NCBI GenBank assembly: GCA_043842855.1
Contig: JBBPJF010000001.1
Coordinates: 248,001 to 312,000, forward strand
Length of the DNA stretch: 64,000 nt
Source of the DNA: QFNR01 sp043842855
GTDB taxonomy: Bacteria; Pseudomonadota; Gammaproteobacteria; Burkholderiales; Neisseriaceae
Reading direction: 5' to 3'
A program made the position numbers and the translations under genes. Positions 8,712-18,499 of this stretch are shown one piece after another. The notes below the pieces were generated by a model, which was not told where the DNA came from, searched no databases, and was given only the letters and a program-made list of their open reading frames with translations. Within the stretch, counting starts at the first letter, position 1, and every line of letters begins with the position of its first letter.

Positions 8712-9913
8712 GTCCACCGCATCCCAGTAAATTGAGCCACAGTGTGGATATCCTTATCTCCTCGACCCGACAAATTAACAAAAACTATCTGTTCCTTATC
8801 CATGGTAGGAATTTGGCGAATAACCCAAGCAAGTGCATGGCTACTTTCTAAAGCAGGGATAATCCCCTCCTGCGTACTCAGTAAATGGAAGGCCTCTAGC
8901 GCTTCCTGATCAGTACAACTGGCATATTTTACTCGTTTGAGATCGTGCAAGAGGCAGTGCTCTGGACCAATACCGGGATAATCTAGTCCTGCTGAAATAG
9001 AATGGGTTGGTAGCACTTGACCATCCGCATCCTGCATTAAATAAGTTTTTGCTCCATGCAGAACACCCATCGCACTACCTGAGGAAATAGTAGCTGCATG
9101 GTGGCCTGTCGCTATACCGAGCCCTGCTGCCTCTACGCCCACCATTTCCACTTCCTTTTCTTCGAGAAAGTGGTAAAAAAATCCAATTGCATTTGACCCT
9201 CCCCCAACACATGCAACTAACGTATTTGGTAGTCTTCCTGTCAGTTCCAATAATTGGGCCTTAGCCTCTTGGCCGATGATACTTTGAAAATCTCGAACCA
9301 TCTGAGGATAAGGGTGGGGTCCTGCTGCTGTACCAATAACATAAAACGTGTCGTCAATTCTAGTGACCCATTCTCGCATAGCTTCATTCATAGCATCCTT
9401 GAGAGTTCGTGTCCCACTAGCTACACTGACTACTGTGGCCCCAAGCAACTTCATTCGATAAACGTTTGAGGCCTGTCGCTGTAGATCTTCCTCTCCCATA
9501 AAAATAACGCATTCCATACCAAAACGCGCAGCAAGTACAGCGCTAGCGACGCCATGTTGACCAGCCCCCGTCTCTGCAATGATACGTTTTTTCCCCATGC
9601 GCTTAGCCAACAAAACTTGCCCCAACACATTATTGACTTTGTGTGCTCCAGTGTGACACAGATCTTCCCTTTTTAGAAATATCTTGCCGCCTCCCAGTTT
9701 CTGTGTCAATCTCTCTGCAAAATAGGTGGGCGTAGGCCTACCAACATAGTGGCGACAAAAATACCGATACATCTCCCAAAAAGAAGGGTCTTTTCTTGCT
9801 TCTCGGTAAGCTGACTCTAGCTCCTGTAAAGGTGCCATTAATATTTCTGCTACATACCGCCCGCCAAACTTTTCAAACCAGCCCCCTTCATTCGGGTACT
9901 TATACTCTTGCAC
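8708..9913 (-). CDS. trpB: Tryptophan synthase beta subunit
   Basis: PLP enzyme that condenses indole with serine to give tryptophan. The 401-residue protein begins with the family sequence FGGRYVAEILMAPL. The PLP lysine lies in HTGAHKVNN and the cofactor phosphate loop is CVGGGSNAIG. GAGQHGVA and GLDYPGIGPEH are also present. It overlaps trpF by 14 bases upstream and trpA by 4 downstream. Early genes of the pathway (trpE, G, D, C) are not in the window. Confidence 0.97.
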   Translation of the reverse strand: MQEYKYPNEGGWFEKFGGRYVAEILMAPLQELESAYREARKDPSFWEMYRYFCRHYVGRPTPTYFAERLTQKLGGGKIFLKREDLCHTGAHKVNNVLGQVLLAKRMGKKRIIAETGAGQHGVASAVLAARFGMECVIFMGEEDLQRQASNVYRMKLLGATVVSVASGTRTLKDAMNEAMREWVTRIDDTFYVIGTAAGPHPYPQMVRDFQSIIGQEAKAQLLELTGRLPNTLVACVGGGSNAIGFFYHFLEEKEVEMVGVEAAGLGIATGHHAATISSGSAMGVLHGAKTYLMQDADGQVLPTHSISAGLDYPGIGPEHCLLHDLKRVKYASCTDQEALEAFHLLSTQEGIIPALESSHALAWVIRQIPTMDKEQIVFVNLSGRGDKDIHTVAQFTGMRWT

Positions 9914-10529
9914 GTTTCACTCCTGCTATTAAGGCCTGAAGTTTGACCTTATCTTTGACACCCAATATACTCTCTACACCACTAGAAACGTCGATACTTT
10001 GCGCACCCGTCTGCGAAATAGCCTCCAAGACATTACCTGGGCACAACCCCCCGGCTAGCACCCATGGCTTAGTCAGACCACTAGGAAGTAAGCTCCAATC
10101 AAAAACCTTACCAGTTCCACCAGCTTGCGTCTCTGAGTACGTATCATATAACAAGGCCTGGGCGGAGGCAAAGATCTGCTCCCAGTGTAAAGCGTCCTCT
10201 CCCTGTTTCATAGCAATAGCCTTCATATATGGTCTCTGAAAGTGTTGACAATAGTTTTCACTTTCCTTCCCGTGAAACTGCAATAGGTGTATAGGAACTT
10301 TTTTCAAAATATCTTCCACAGTCACTATGCTCTGATTAGCAAATAACCCTACCGTAGTAACAAATGGAGGCAGTTTTTTAATTATTTCATACGCGTGTTC
10401 AGGCGTTACATACCGTCGACTGCTACGAGCAAAAACAAAACCTAAGGCATCTACACCCAACTCAACACAATCTAGCGCGTCTTCAAGACGCGTAATACCA
10501 CAAATTTTAATCCTGGTTGAAAAGCTCAT
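9900..10529 (-). CDS. trpF: Phosphoribosylanthranilate isomerase
   Basis: Third enzyme of tryptophan synthesis, converting N-(5'-phosphoribosyl)anthranilate to CdRP. It is a stand-alone 209-residue TIM barrel, not fused to TrpC. It shows the catalytic cysteine in IKICGITRLEDA, then GFVFARSSRRYV, the aspartate in LYDTYSE and the phosphate-binding DVSSGVES. The start lies inside the end of truA (23-base overlap), so truA-trpF-trpB-trpA are translationally linked. Confidence 0.95.
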   Translation of the reverse strand: MSFSTRIKICGITRLEDALDCVELGVDALGFVFARSSRRYVTPEHAYEIIKKLPPFVTTVGLFANQSIVTVEDILKKVPIHLLQFHGKESENYCQHFQRPYMKAIAMKQGEDALHWEQIFASAQALLYDTYSETQAGGTGKVFDWSLLPSGLTKPWVLAGGLCPGNVLEAISQTGAQSIDVSSGVESILGVKDKVKLQALIAGVKRARV

Positions 10530-11322
10530 TATACCCCCAAAATAACTCTGGTAATTTAGGCAAACTAACTCCGAAGGAGGAAGGGTACCTAGCTCCTAAA
10601 AAGTAGAGCCCCGAAGCACTAAATGTAGGTGGGGCCTCGCGTCTGCTCTTGGCTGCAACCAAGGCCTCAAACTGCGCCTTGCTTAGTCGACCCGCACCTA
10701 CCTCAACCAGCGCCCCTACGATATTTCTTATCATGTGGTGTAAAAAACCATCTGCAGCAAAATCGAAGCAGATAGCTTCTTTAAATGGGTAGACCCGTCC
10801 ATGGTAAAGGGTTTTCAAGGCCGTTTTCGCCTGGCAATCTTTGGAGCGAAAACTAGAAAAATCCTGTTTACCAAGCAACATATGCAGTGCTCTTTCCATT
10901 TCGGTTACTTTCAATGTTCGAAAAGTCCAACCTACTTTTTGGCGTAGAAAAATAGGTTGAATGCAGGAGGGATAGAGCAAATAACGGTAGAAACGTCTCT
11001 GAGCACAGTAACGCGCATGGAAATCCACTCCTACTTCCCGAGCATATTGCACAGAAATGTCTGCGGGCAGATAATGATTAACCCCCCTAATCCAGCTATG
11101 AAGCTTTCGCTCAGCACTAGTATCGAAGTGAGCAATTTGTCTTAAGGCGTGCACACCTTTATCGGTACGTCCACATACCGTCAAAGCTACCGGTTCTTGA
11201 GCAATTTTTGCTATGGCCAACTCTAAAGTAGCTTGTACAGTAGGTTCGACGCCTTCTTGCTTTTGCCACCCTCTGTACGCGGCACCATCATACGCGAAAC
11301 AAATTGCAATTCTACGGATCAT
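10507..11322 (-). CDS. truA: tRNA pseudouridine(38-40) synthase TruA
   Basis: Isomerises uridines 38-40 in tRNA anticodon stems. The 271-residue protein contains FAYDGAAYRGWQKQ at the N-terminus, the catalytic aspartate in CGRTDKGVHALRQ, and the C-terminal FLHHMIRNIVGALVEVG core. The final 30 residues extend slightly beyond the usual end. It is the first gene of the truA-trpFBA-accD-psd run, divergent from ribF across 138 bases that should hold both promoters. Confidence 0.95.
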   Translation of the reverse strand: MIRRIAICFAYDGAAYRGWQKQEGVEPTVQATLELAIAKIAQEPVALTVCGRTDKGVHALRQIAHFDTSAERKLHSWIRGVNHYLPADISVQYAREVGVDFHARYCAQRRFYRYLLYPSCIQPIFLRQKVGWTFRTLKVTEMERALHMLLGKQDFSSFRSKDCQAKTALKTLYHGRVYPFKEAICFDFAADGFLHHMIRNIVGALVEVGAGRLSKAQFEALVAAKSRREAPPTFSASGLYFLGARYPSSFGVSLPKLPELFWGYNELFNQD

Positions 11323-11460
11323 ACTAAATTACCATTCTGCTCTGAAACCCTTCATTATAAACTTGCCCGGATAACTCGTCTTTTGAGATTAGACTAAGAA
11401 GCTAAAAAAATATAGAATGTGAGCCCCCCAAGTGATTGAAACTAATCCACCAACTAATCC

Positions 11461-12399
11461 ATGCAAATCTATTACGGAATTGATCCTCCCCTACCCCGGT
11501 TAATGGGTAGTGCTGTTACTATTGGCAACTTCGATGGAGTCCACTGTGGGCACCGGCAGTTGTTGCAAATTCTCAGACAAACAGCTCAAACTTCTAAGCT
11601 TCCCTCCGTTCTCATTACCTTTGAACCGTTGTCTAAGGAATATTTTTCCACTTTGCATCCTGATCGCTATGACTGTCCTGTGAGGATTTCTCCTTTAAAG
11701 GATAAGCTTTCTATAATCGCTGACTCTGGCCTGGTTGATATCGTCATAGTTTTGAACTTTGACGCCAATCTAGCGCGCATGACGGCTGAGTCTTTTGTAA
11801 AGCTTGTTCTTCTTACTCAACTAAATACTCGTTATTTAATACTGGGAGCGGACTTTAAATTTGGTCATGATAGAAGAGGAGACTATCACTACCTATCGCA
11901 ATTTAGTCAATTTAAAACTATCTGTTTGCCTTCTTTATTTGTCTCTGGAATACGCGTTTCTAGTTCAGTAATCCGTGCAACCTTACTTAAAGGTGACTTT
12001 AAACAAGCTGAACTTTTCCTAGGGCACAGTTATTCTCTCAGTGGAATAGTTAAACATGGTCTAAAATTGGGGAGAAAGCTTGGTTGCCCTACCGCTAATA
12101 TAGATTTACAACAACGGCGATTTCCGCTACAAGGAATTTATGTGGTAGAAGTAGAGGGTAAATTTGGCCAAAGAAGAGGAGTAGCAAGCTTTGGTACCAA
12201 TCCCACTATTAGCGATGACCCTAGTCTCAAATTTGAAGTACACCTTCTAGATTTTAATGACGATCTGTACGGTCAGACTTTGAAAATAACCTTCAAAGCA
12301 AAAATTCGAGATGAGCTAAAATTTGCAAATCTTGAGCAACTAAAGAAACAACTCACTAAAGATATTCAAGCTGCGAAAACCTGGTCAGCGCGTCCTTGA
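11461..12399 (+). CDS. ribF: Bifunctional riboflavin kinase / FAD synthetase
   Basis: Makes FMN and then FAD. The 312-residue protein has an N-terminal nucleotidyltransferase half with VTIGNFDGVHCGHRQLL and LGADFKFGHDRRGD, and SSSVIRATLLKGDF at the end of that domain. The C-terminal flavokinase half runs from about residue 185 with GRKLGCPTANID. It is followed by ileS, lspA and ispH, the common proteobacterial order ribF-ileS-lspA-(fkpB)-ispH. Confidence 0.95.
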   Translation: MQIYYGIDPPLPRLMGSAVTIGNFDGVHCGHRQLLQILRQTAQTSKLPSVLITFEPLSKEYFSTLHPDRYDCPVRISPLKDKLSIIADSGLVDIVIVLNFDANLARMTAESFVKLVLLTQLNTRYLILGADFKFGHDRRGDYHYLSQFSQFKTICLPSLFVSGIRVSSSVIRATLLKGDFKQAELFLGHSYSLSGIVKHGLKLGRKLGCPTANIDLQQRRFPLQGIYVVEVEGKFGQRRGVASFGTNPTISDDPSLKFEVHLLDFNDDLYGQTLKITFKAKIRDELKFANLEQLKKQLTKDIQAAKTWSARP

Positions 12400-12444
12400 T
12401 CCCTACAGCATATAATTTTTGTTATAATTTTCGGTTATACCTAC

Positions 12445-12500
12445 GTTACAGCACTTAGCTTATAATCATAGGTTACTGACACTTAGCTTGTAATTATCAG
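12445..12500 (+). repeat. Imperfect tandem duplication in the ileS leader
   Basis: Two copies of a roughly 27-base unit lie directly before ileS. The core CACTTAGCTTATAATCAT at 12452-12469 recurs at 12480-12497 with two changes (A to G and C to T), and both copies are preceded by GTTAC. The first copy contains a perfect TATAAT and the second TGTAAT, so a promoter -10 region may have been duplicated. No convincing -35 box at the right spacing was found for either copy. Confidence 0.6.
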
Positions 12501-12508
12501 AGAATATC

Positions 12509-15295
12509 ATGATCAACTACCGCACTACGCTCAATTTACTGGACACTCCTTTCCCAATGAGGGCTAATCTAGCTCAGAGAGAGCCTCAATGGATAAAGGA
12601 ATGGCAGCAGAATCAGCTTTATTCTAAATTACGCACATTCTGTAAAGGGCGTCCCAAGTTTATTTTACATGATGGCCCTCCATATGCTAATGGTGAAATC
12701 CATGCTGGCCATGCTGTCAATAAGATTTTAAAAGACATGATCATTCGAAGCAAAACTTGGGCAGGATACGATGCGCCTTATGTGCCTGGCTGGGATTGTC
12801 ATGGTTTACCTATTGAATTAATGGTAGAGCGCCAACATGGTAAAGATATCACTACTCCTCAGTTCAGGCAGCTATGTCGACAATACGCAACAAAACAAGT
12901 AGCTAGACAAAGTGAAAGTTTTCAGCGTATGGGTGTTATTGCTGATTGGGAAAATCCTTACCTCACTATGGATTTTGCTACAGAAGCTAATATCGTACGT
13001 TATTTAGGACTGATTCTAAAAGCCGGGTATCTCGTACAGGGAGAAAAGCCTATTCACTATTGTATTGATTGTGGTTCTGCTCTGGCAGAAGCAGAAGTGG
13101 AATATCAAGATAAGCTCTCTGAATCAATTGATATCGGATTTGAAATTCTGAATAAATCTGCTCTGGAGAAATTATTTGGAAAACAAAATTCCAAAGAGAA
13201 AGCCTATGCTGTTATTTGGACTACCACCCCATGGACATTACCTGCTAATCGAGCAGTAAGTGTACATCCTGACTATGACTATAGCTTAGTTAAAACCTCT
13301 ATAGGTAATCTCCTCTTGGAAACTACTTTGGTGGAAGAAAATCTAGCTAAATACCAGCTCCAGCCTCAGGCAATCATTGGTTCCGTTAAAGGAACTCAGC
13401 TTGAGGGTTTGATCCTAGCTCATCCATTCTTACCAGTCTCTGTACCCATAGTTTTAGGAAAGCATGTCACTAATACTACCGGAACAGGACTTGTGCATAC
13501 GGCACCTGCTCACGGCGTAGAAGATTTCCATGTCGCACAAGTTTATAAGCTAGCCACGGACTCTCCTGTGATGCCAAGTGGTAAATTCGAAAACGACACA
13601 CCTCATGTAGGAGGTTTATCCATCTGGCAGGCAAACCAAACGGTGCTAGAGCTACTTAGATCTAACGGGCTTCTACTTTCTCATACGCAAATACACCATA
13701 GCTACCCACATTGCTGGCGTCATAAAACTCCAACAATTTTTTTGACTACCCCCCAATGGTTTATTCGCCTAAGCTCTGATAGTTCATTAGAAAAATCTCT
13801 AAAAAACAAAGCATTAGATGAAATTAAAAAAACAAAGTTTTTCCCAGCTTGGGGTAAAAATCGCCTTTATACCATGGTGGAAAATCGTCCAGATTGGTGT
13901 ATTTCTCGTCAGAGAGTGTGGGGTGTGCCTATACCATTGTTTGTTCATAAAAAAACTGGCAAGATGCACCCTAGATCCCTAGAGTGGATTGAAACTATTG
14001 CACAAATGATTGAAAAATCAGGTGTAGAAGCCTGGTTTTCTGTGGATAAACACCAATTCCTGAAGGGGGAAGAGTCAACTGAATATACTCCGCTTAAGGA
14101 TGTGCTAGACGTATGGTTTGATTCAGGCACTACCCATTATTCAGTACTAAAACAAAGAAAGGAACTAGCTTGGCCTGCCGATCTCTATTTAGAAGGTAGT
14201 GATCAACATAGAGGTTGGTTTCAGTCTTCCTTATTAACCAGTTGCGCGGTGGAGGGGCAAGCTCCTTACCGACAAATATTGACCCATGGTTTCACTGTTG
14301 ACGAAAAAGGTCGAAAAATGTCTAAATCCCTAGGCAACGTCATCGCACCCAATCAGATCTATGAACAATATGGTGCTGATATTATGAGGCTATGGATTGC
14401 TTCTACAGACACAGCTGGAGAAATCACTTTATCTACTGCAACCCTTAAACACACTGCAGATGCTTATCGCCGCCTGCGTAATACTCTTCGTTTCCTTTTA
14501 GCAAATCTAAATGATTTTGACCCCTCTAAACATATGGTTGCTGAAGACAGTTGGATTGAAATAGATCGGTACAGCCTCTATTTAATCAAAGGCCTACAAG
14601 AAGTAGTGGAAAACACTTACTATCCTCAATACAACTTTCACCATGCAATCCAAGAACTCGTGCAATTCTGTTCAGAGGATCTAGGAGCCTTTTACCTCGA
14701 TATTCTGAAAGATCGCCTGTACACCATGCCAGCTAATAGTCATGGTAGAAGGAGTGCTCAAACAGCTTTATATCATTTGACCCAATCCCTGATTCTCATG
14801 CTTTCTCCTATAATATGCTTTACTGCAGAGGAAGCATGGAAAACTTTGCACCAGAACTCAGAAGATAGTGTCTTATTTCATACTGTTTATAGTTTCCCTG
14901 CTAGTTTTTCACAAAAAAATCCACAATCACTACTACAGCGCTGGGAAAAACTGCGTGCTATAAAAGCTGAGGTAACTAAAGCATTGGAACCATTAAGACA
15001 AGCTAATCAGATAGGTTCATCTTTACAAGCAAAGATTTCTATCACTGCTCCCGAAACTACCTTACAGTTATTAAATTCCTACAAGGCTGAACTAAAGTTT
15101 TTGTTCCTAGTTTCAGAAGTAGAAGTCTATGCTGGAAAAGAGTTCATGATTTATGCTTCTGTATCTAAAGAACCAAAATGTGAGCGGTGTTGGCACCATT
15201 CTGCTAGCGTAGGCACAGACCACACCCACCCTACCTTGTGTACACGTTGTATAGGCAATATAGGTTCCAAAGAAGAAGATCGTAATTTTATTTAA
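12509..15295 (+). CDS. ileS: Isoleucyl-tRNA synthetase
   Basis: Charges tRNA-Ile. The 928-residue class I synthetase has the HIGH-type motif in PYANGEIHAGHAVNK, the KMSKS motif in GRKMSKSLGNV, and an editing domain with TTPWTLPANRAV. GLVHTAPAHGVEDF is also present. The C-terminal zinc ribbon is intact with CERCWHHSA and LCTRCIGNI, which marks the bacterial eukaryote-unlike (type 1) form. lspA follows after 30 bases. Confidence 0.98.
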   Translation: MINYRTTLNLLDTPFPMRANLAQREPQWIKEWQQNQLYSKLRTFCKGRPKFILHDGPPYANGEIHAGHAVNKILKDMIIRSKTWAGYDAPYVPGWDCHGLPIELMVERQHGKDITTPQFRQLCRQYATKQVARQSESFQRMGVIADWENPYLTMDFATEANIVRYLGLILKAGYLVQGEKPIHYCIDCGSALAEAEVEYQDKLSESIDIGFEILNKSALEKLFGKQNSKEKAYAVIWTTTPWTLPANRAVSVHPDYDYSLVKTSIGNLLLETTLVEENLAKYQLQPQAIIGSVKGTQLEGLILAHPFLPVSVPIVLGKHVTNTTGTGLVHTAPAHGVEDFHVAQVYKLATDSPVMPSGKFENDTPHVGGLSIWQANQTVLELLRSNGLLLSHTQIHHSYPHCWRHKTPTIFLTTPQWFIRLSSDSSLEKSLKNKALDEIKKTKFFPAWGKNRLYTMVENRPDWCISRQRVWGVPIPLFVHKKTGKMHPRSLEWIETIAQMIEKSGVEAWFSVDKHQFLKGEESTEYTPLKDVLDVWFDSGTTHYSVLKQRKELAWPADLYLEGSDQHRGWFQSSLLTSCAVEGQAPYRQILTHGFTVDEKGRKMSKSLGNVIAPNQIYEQYGADIMRLWIASTDTAGEITLSTATLKHTADAYRRLRNTLRFLLANLNDFDPSKHMVAEDSWIEIDRYSLYLIKGLQEVVENTYYPQYNFHHAIQELVQFCSEDLGAFYLDILKDRLYTMPANSHGRRSAQTALYHLTQSLILMLSPIICFTAEEAWKTLHQNSEDSVLFHTVYSFPASFSQKNPQSLLQRWEKLRAIKAEVTKALEPLRQANQIGSSLQAKISITAPETTLQLLNSYKAELKFLFLVSEVEVYAGKEFMIYASVSKEPKCERCWHHSASVGTDHTHPTLCTRCIGNIGSKEEDRNFI

Positions 15296-15325
15296 TTTTC
15301 CTCCTTCTACTTGCAAGAGGGCACT

Positions 15326-15799
15326 ATGAAAAATTGGCTTTATTTAATGTTAGCCTTATTTGGTGTACTATTTGATCAAGTCACCAAGTACTTGGTTCAA
15401 TTGTATATTCCCTATCGGGGCAGAATCCAGCTTATTCCCCACTGGTTAGATCTAACTTTAGTGTATAACAAAGGAGTTGCATTCAGCTTATTTGATCATG
15501 CTTCCAATTGGCTTCCTTTTGTTATTGTCATATTGGCTGTTGCCATTTGTGTTTATCTACTTTACGTCATCTTTTTTACTAAGGCTCACCATATTCAAAA
15601 ACTAGCTGCCGCACTAGTGATTGGGGGAAGCATTGGGAATGTGATGGATAGGTTCCTGCATGGGCCTGTGGTTGATTTTATTCTTTTTTATCATAAAGGT
15701 TTTTCCTGGCCAGTATTTAATTTGGCTGATTCTTTTATCACCCTTGGAGCTCTAATCCTTATTCTAGAGGGACTGATAACCCAGCGAAGAGGAATCTAG
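15326..15799 (+). CDS. lspA: Lipoprotein signal peptidase (signal peptidase II)
   Basis: Inner-membrane aspartyl protease that removes signal peptides from diacylglyceryl prolipoproteins. The 157-residue protein has four predicted membrane helices. Catalytic aspartates lie in GNVMDRFLHGPVVDFI and in FNLADSFITLG. The internal start MKNWLYLML at 15326 is preferred over an upstream in-frame start at 15311. Clients in this window would include the BON-domain lipoprotein and MltA. Confidence 0.95.
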   Translation: MKNWLYLMLALFGVLFDQVTKYLVQLYIPYRGRIQLIPHWLDLTLVYNKGVAFSLFDHASNWLPFVIVILAVAICVYLLYVIFFTKAHHIQKLAAALVIGGSIGNVMDRFLHGPVVDFILFYHKGFSWPVFNLADSFITLGALILILEGLITQRRGI

Positions 15800-15802
15800 C
15801 TT

Positions 15803-16771
15803 GTGAGTACCCCACTACCACCAGCTAAACGTATACTTCTAGCTAATCCAAGGGGGTTCTGTGCCGGAGTAGATCGTGCTATTAATATTGTTGAAATGGC
15901 TCTACTCAGGTTTGGCCCACCAATTTATGTACGTCATGAAGTAGTGCATAATAAATTTGTAGTGGATGGACTTAAGCAGAAGGGGGTTATTTTTGTTGAA
16001 GAACTGAGGGATGTACCAGAGAAAGCGACCCTTATTTATTCTGCTCATGGAGTCTCCCTTCAAGTACAGCGGGAAGCTGAACGGAGAGGGTTCCGACTAT
16101 TTGATGCCACTTGCCCCCTCGTCACTAAAGTACATCGTGAGGTACAACGTCTGCATGCAGAAGGGTACTATATTCTTATGATTGGCCATAAAGGTCATCC
16201 TGAAGTAGAAGGAACTATGGGACAAGTCGATAGCCATATAGCTCTTATTGAAACCCTGGAAGATGTTAAAAAAATCTTTTTACCACAAATAGACAAATTG
16301 TCTTACGTTAGCCAAACCACACTGTCTATCGACGAAACTAAAACTATCATTGATGCATTAAAGATACGTTTTCCTCATATCAAGAGCCCTAGTAAAGCTG
16401 ATATCTGTTATGCTACCCAAAATCGGCAGGATGCCGTTAAGTTATTAAGTGATAAATGTGATGTCATAGTGGTGGTGGGGTCCGCTAATAGTTCCAACAG
16501 CAACCGTCTGCGTGAGGTAGCTGAATTAAGAAACATCCCTGCCCATCAAGTGGACAACGCCCTCGCATTGCGTCCTGAATGGTTCAGTGATAAGTACTTT
16601 GTTGGTCTAACAGCTGGCGCTTCTGCACCTGAAATCCTAGTTCAGGAAGTCATTATGCAACTTAAAAAATGGGGGTTTAACCAGATTTTAGTGAACGAAG
16701 GGGTTGAAGAGTCTATTGTTTTTGTACTTCCTAGAGAGCTGCGCGTTGGCCCTCCGACAAAACTAAAATAA
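15803..16771 (+). CDS. ispH: 4-hydroxy-3-methylbut-2-enyl diphosphate reductase
   Basis: Last step of the MEP isoprenoid pathway, giving IPP and DMAPP. The 322-residue protein starts with GTG three bases after lspA. The three iron-sulfur cluster cysteines are in NPRGFCAGVDRAI, DATCPLVTKVH and ICYATQNRQ. VVVGSANSSNSNRL and TAGASAPE are also diagnostic. The fkpB isomerase gene that often separates lspA and ispH is absent. It feeds ispA at 2.7 kb. Confidence 0.96.
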   Translation: MSTPLPPAKRILLANPRGFCAGVDRAINIVEMALLRFGPPIYVRHEVVHNKFVVDGLKQKGVIFVEELRDVPEKATLIYSAHGVSLQVQREAERRGFRLFDATCPLVTKVHREVQRLHAEGYYILMIGHKGHPEVEGTMGQVDSHIALIETLEDVKKIFLPQIDKLSYVSQTTLSIDETKTIIDALKIRFPHIKSPSKADICYATQNRQDAVKLLSDKCDVIVVVGSANSSNSNRLREVAELRNIPAHQVDNALALRPEWFSDKYFVGLTAGASAPEILVQEVIMQLKKWGFNQILVNEGVEESIVFVLPRELRVGPPTKLK

Positions 16772-17895
16772 ATAGCAAGAAGTATGAGCTACAGATTTGG
16801 GATTTTCCTTTTGACTCAGGTTTTTTCTTGGATCTAGATTTATTGTATAAAACCCTCTGAGAATAATCCATTTGACTAAGCTAAACTCGTTTTCCTATAG
16901 GTTAATTCTCATTGTACTCCAGCCAGGGAATTGAGCTCCTTTCCTGTCTCCCATTAGTAGAAATATACTTCTGTGAGGCAGTCAATCCTTTAAATATTCC
17001 AAATACACCTACAGATTCTCTAGACACGGACTCTGGGAGGCTATTTATGTGTCTAGCTCACTTCATCTGATGCATAAACTTCTAAATACCCTTAATCATC
17101 TAGCTTCCTTTTCCCGGTAGAAAACAGTCGCCGTGTTTTCTCCTGGCTCTTTTAAAAGCACGCTGATAAACCAGCTTTCTGAGTAGGCAGTCTGCAGAGA
17201 TAGAGCACCCAGGCCCTATAATTTTTTTAGAGTTAGGCTATTCAAAAGTAGAGGTATGGCAACAGCATCTACGTCTCCAAGTTATAACTTAAAAATATCT
17301 ACACCAGTAAGTGACCAATTCCGCCATAAATAACTTATTAGAACAGCTATCTCTATTACGAAAGGATAAAAAATTAACTTACTCTCACTAAAACTCTAAT
17401 CCCAATTAGAACCTTTTATCAGTTACTTATAATTTTAAATATCCTCAAATAAAGCTACTTATAGAATTTAATTAAGTCAGATGACCTGGATCGAAAGCGA
17501 GAATGACATGCTACTAGAGATTACTTAATAGAAGTCTTTAGCATAAAAAAACATCTTAAGCTTCCCCCAGCGCCTTCATTAAATCAATAAAAAATTACAC
17601 TTCCAAATACCCATCCTCCAGAGGACAAAGAAACCTATGAAGCTAAGTCCTTTGTAGTACGTCTAACAAAGACAGCCACTTCAGGACAGAGAGGGCCCCT
17701 TTTATTACTTTCCAAGAGCTTGGCTGTGGCTTAAAAAGTCAGCATCGCAGATTCCCCAATAGAGAAGTAGGATCGATTAACTGAGAAACACCAAACTCTA
17801 TGCTAAAAAGGTAAAGAAAAAAGGAATAGGTCCTTAGGCGACCCTGACCTGCTGCAACTACCCAGTTTGGAGCTACAGTAATAAGTCAAAGTAGC
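16772..17895. other. Gene-free stretch of about 1.1 kb
   Basis: Stops are frequent in all frames and I see no RNA gene, inverted repeats of an insertion sequence or protein fragment that I recognise. Base composition is like the surrounding intergenic DNA. It lies downstream of ispH (plus strand) and downstream of the DUF4282 gene (minus strand), so it is a convergent spacer. It probably represents heavily decayed genes, but this is an inference from length only. Confidence 0.6.
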
Positions 17896-17925
17896 AAAAA
17901 TAAAACGGCGTGAACAAGTCACGCC
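17896..17925 (-). terminator. Rho-independent terminator for the DUF4282 gene
   Basis: On the minus strand the perfect 7-base-pair stem GGCGTGA/TCACGCC with a 5-base loop is followed by GTTTTATTTTT. The stem occupies 17907-17913 and 17919-17925. It lies about 40 bases beyond the stop codon of the DUF4282 gene and probably ends the rpmE2-rpmJ2-DUF4282 transcript. Confidence 0.85.
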
Positions 17926-17966
17926 TCTTATACAACTAAAATAAACAATACCTCCAAAAATCCTAT

Positions 17967-18317
17967 CTAGGCATCCTTAATCGTCTCAGTCGACTTTACA
18001 CTCTTCCTGTTTATCTCTCTCAACTGTTTGCGTATATCAAAGACGGATAACACAAACTCGAATAAAACCCGAATAACTAAAAAGAAAAAGAAAAAACTAA
18101 CAATAGCCATAAAAAGACTATACAAGAAGGCAAAAAATCCACCAGCCGAAGTTGCCCCCCAAATAATAGGTAACCAAGTAGTAACCAATAAAAAAAGAGA
18201 CAGCCAGTAAAGTATTGTAAAAGTATAGGGAGAAACGAGCTTTTTCAAGCTCAGCAAGTCTAACCAATTAAACCCAGCGCCATCTAGTTCATCTTTCATA
18301 TTTAATTCATCTCGCAT
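17967..18317 (-). CDS. DUF4282-type small membrane protein
   Basis: A 116-residue protein with an N-terminal cytosolic stretch, two strongly hydrophobic segments at about residues 32-56 and 60-92, and a charged C-terminal tail. The arrangement (FNWLDLLSLKKLVSP before the first helix and a VIRVLFEFVLSVFDI ending) resembles DUF4282 proteins, whose function is unknown. An AAGGAG box sits upstream of the ATG at 18317. It follows the type B L36 gene after about 50 bases and is followed by a strong terminator, so it is the last gene of that unit. Confidence 0.7.
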   Translation of the reverse strand: MRDELNMKDELDGAGFNWLDLLSLKKLVSPYTFTILYWLSLFLLVTTWLPIIWGATSAGGFFAFLYSLFMAIVSFFFFFLVIRVLFEFVLSVFDIRKQLREINRKSVKSTETIKDA

Positions 18318-18369
18318 TTTAAGACTCCTTACTTACAGAAGATAGGAACACCGGAACTAACCTAAACTA

Positions 18370-18495
18370 TCACCTCTGCCTAGCTTTGAACTTAGGATTA
18401 CTCTTGCAGATTACGTAAACTTTACCACGCCTACGCACCACCTGACAATCACGATGACGGGTTTTAGCGGACTTTAATGAAGATAAAATTTGCAT
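18370..18495 (-). CDS. rpmJ: 50S ribosomal protein L36, type B
   Basis: A 41-residue basic protein reading MQILSSLKSAKTRHRDCQVV and ending in VICKSNPKFKARQR. It matches the alternative L36 (YkgO-like) rather than the ordinary one. Only two of the four zinc ligands remain (Cys in RDCQVV and VICKS), as expected for the zinc-independent paralogue. It lies four bases after the type B L31 gene. The same pair in other bacteria replaces the zinc proteins during zinc shortage, but whether a standard L36 exists here cannot be seen. Confidence 0.93.
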   Translation of the reverse strand: MQILSSLKSAKTRHRDCQVVRRRGKVYVICKSNPKFKARQR

Positions 18496-18499
18496 GATA

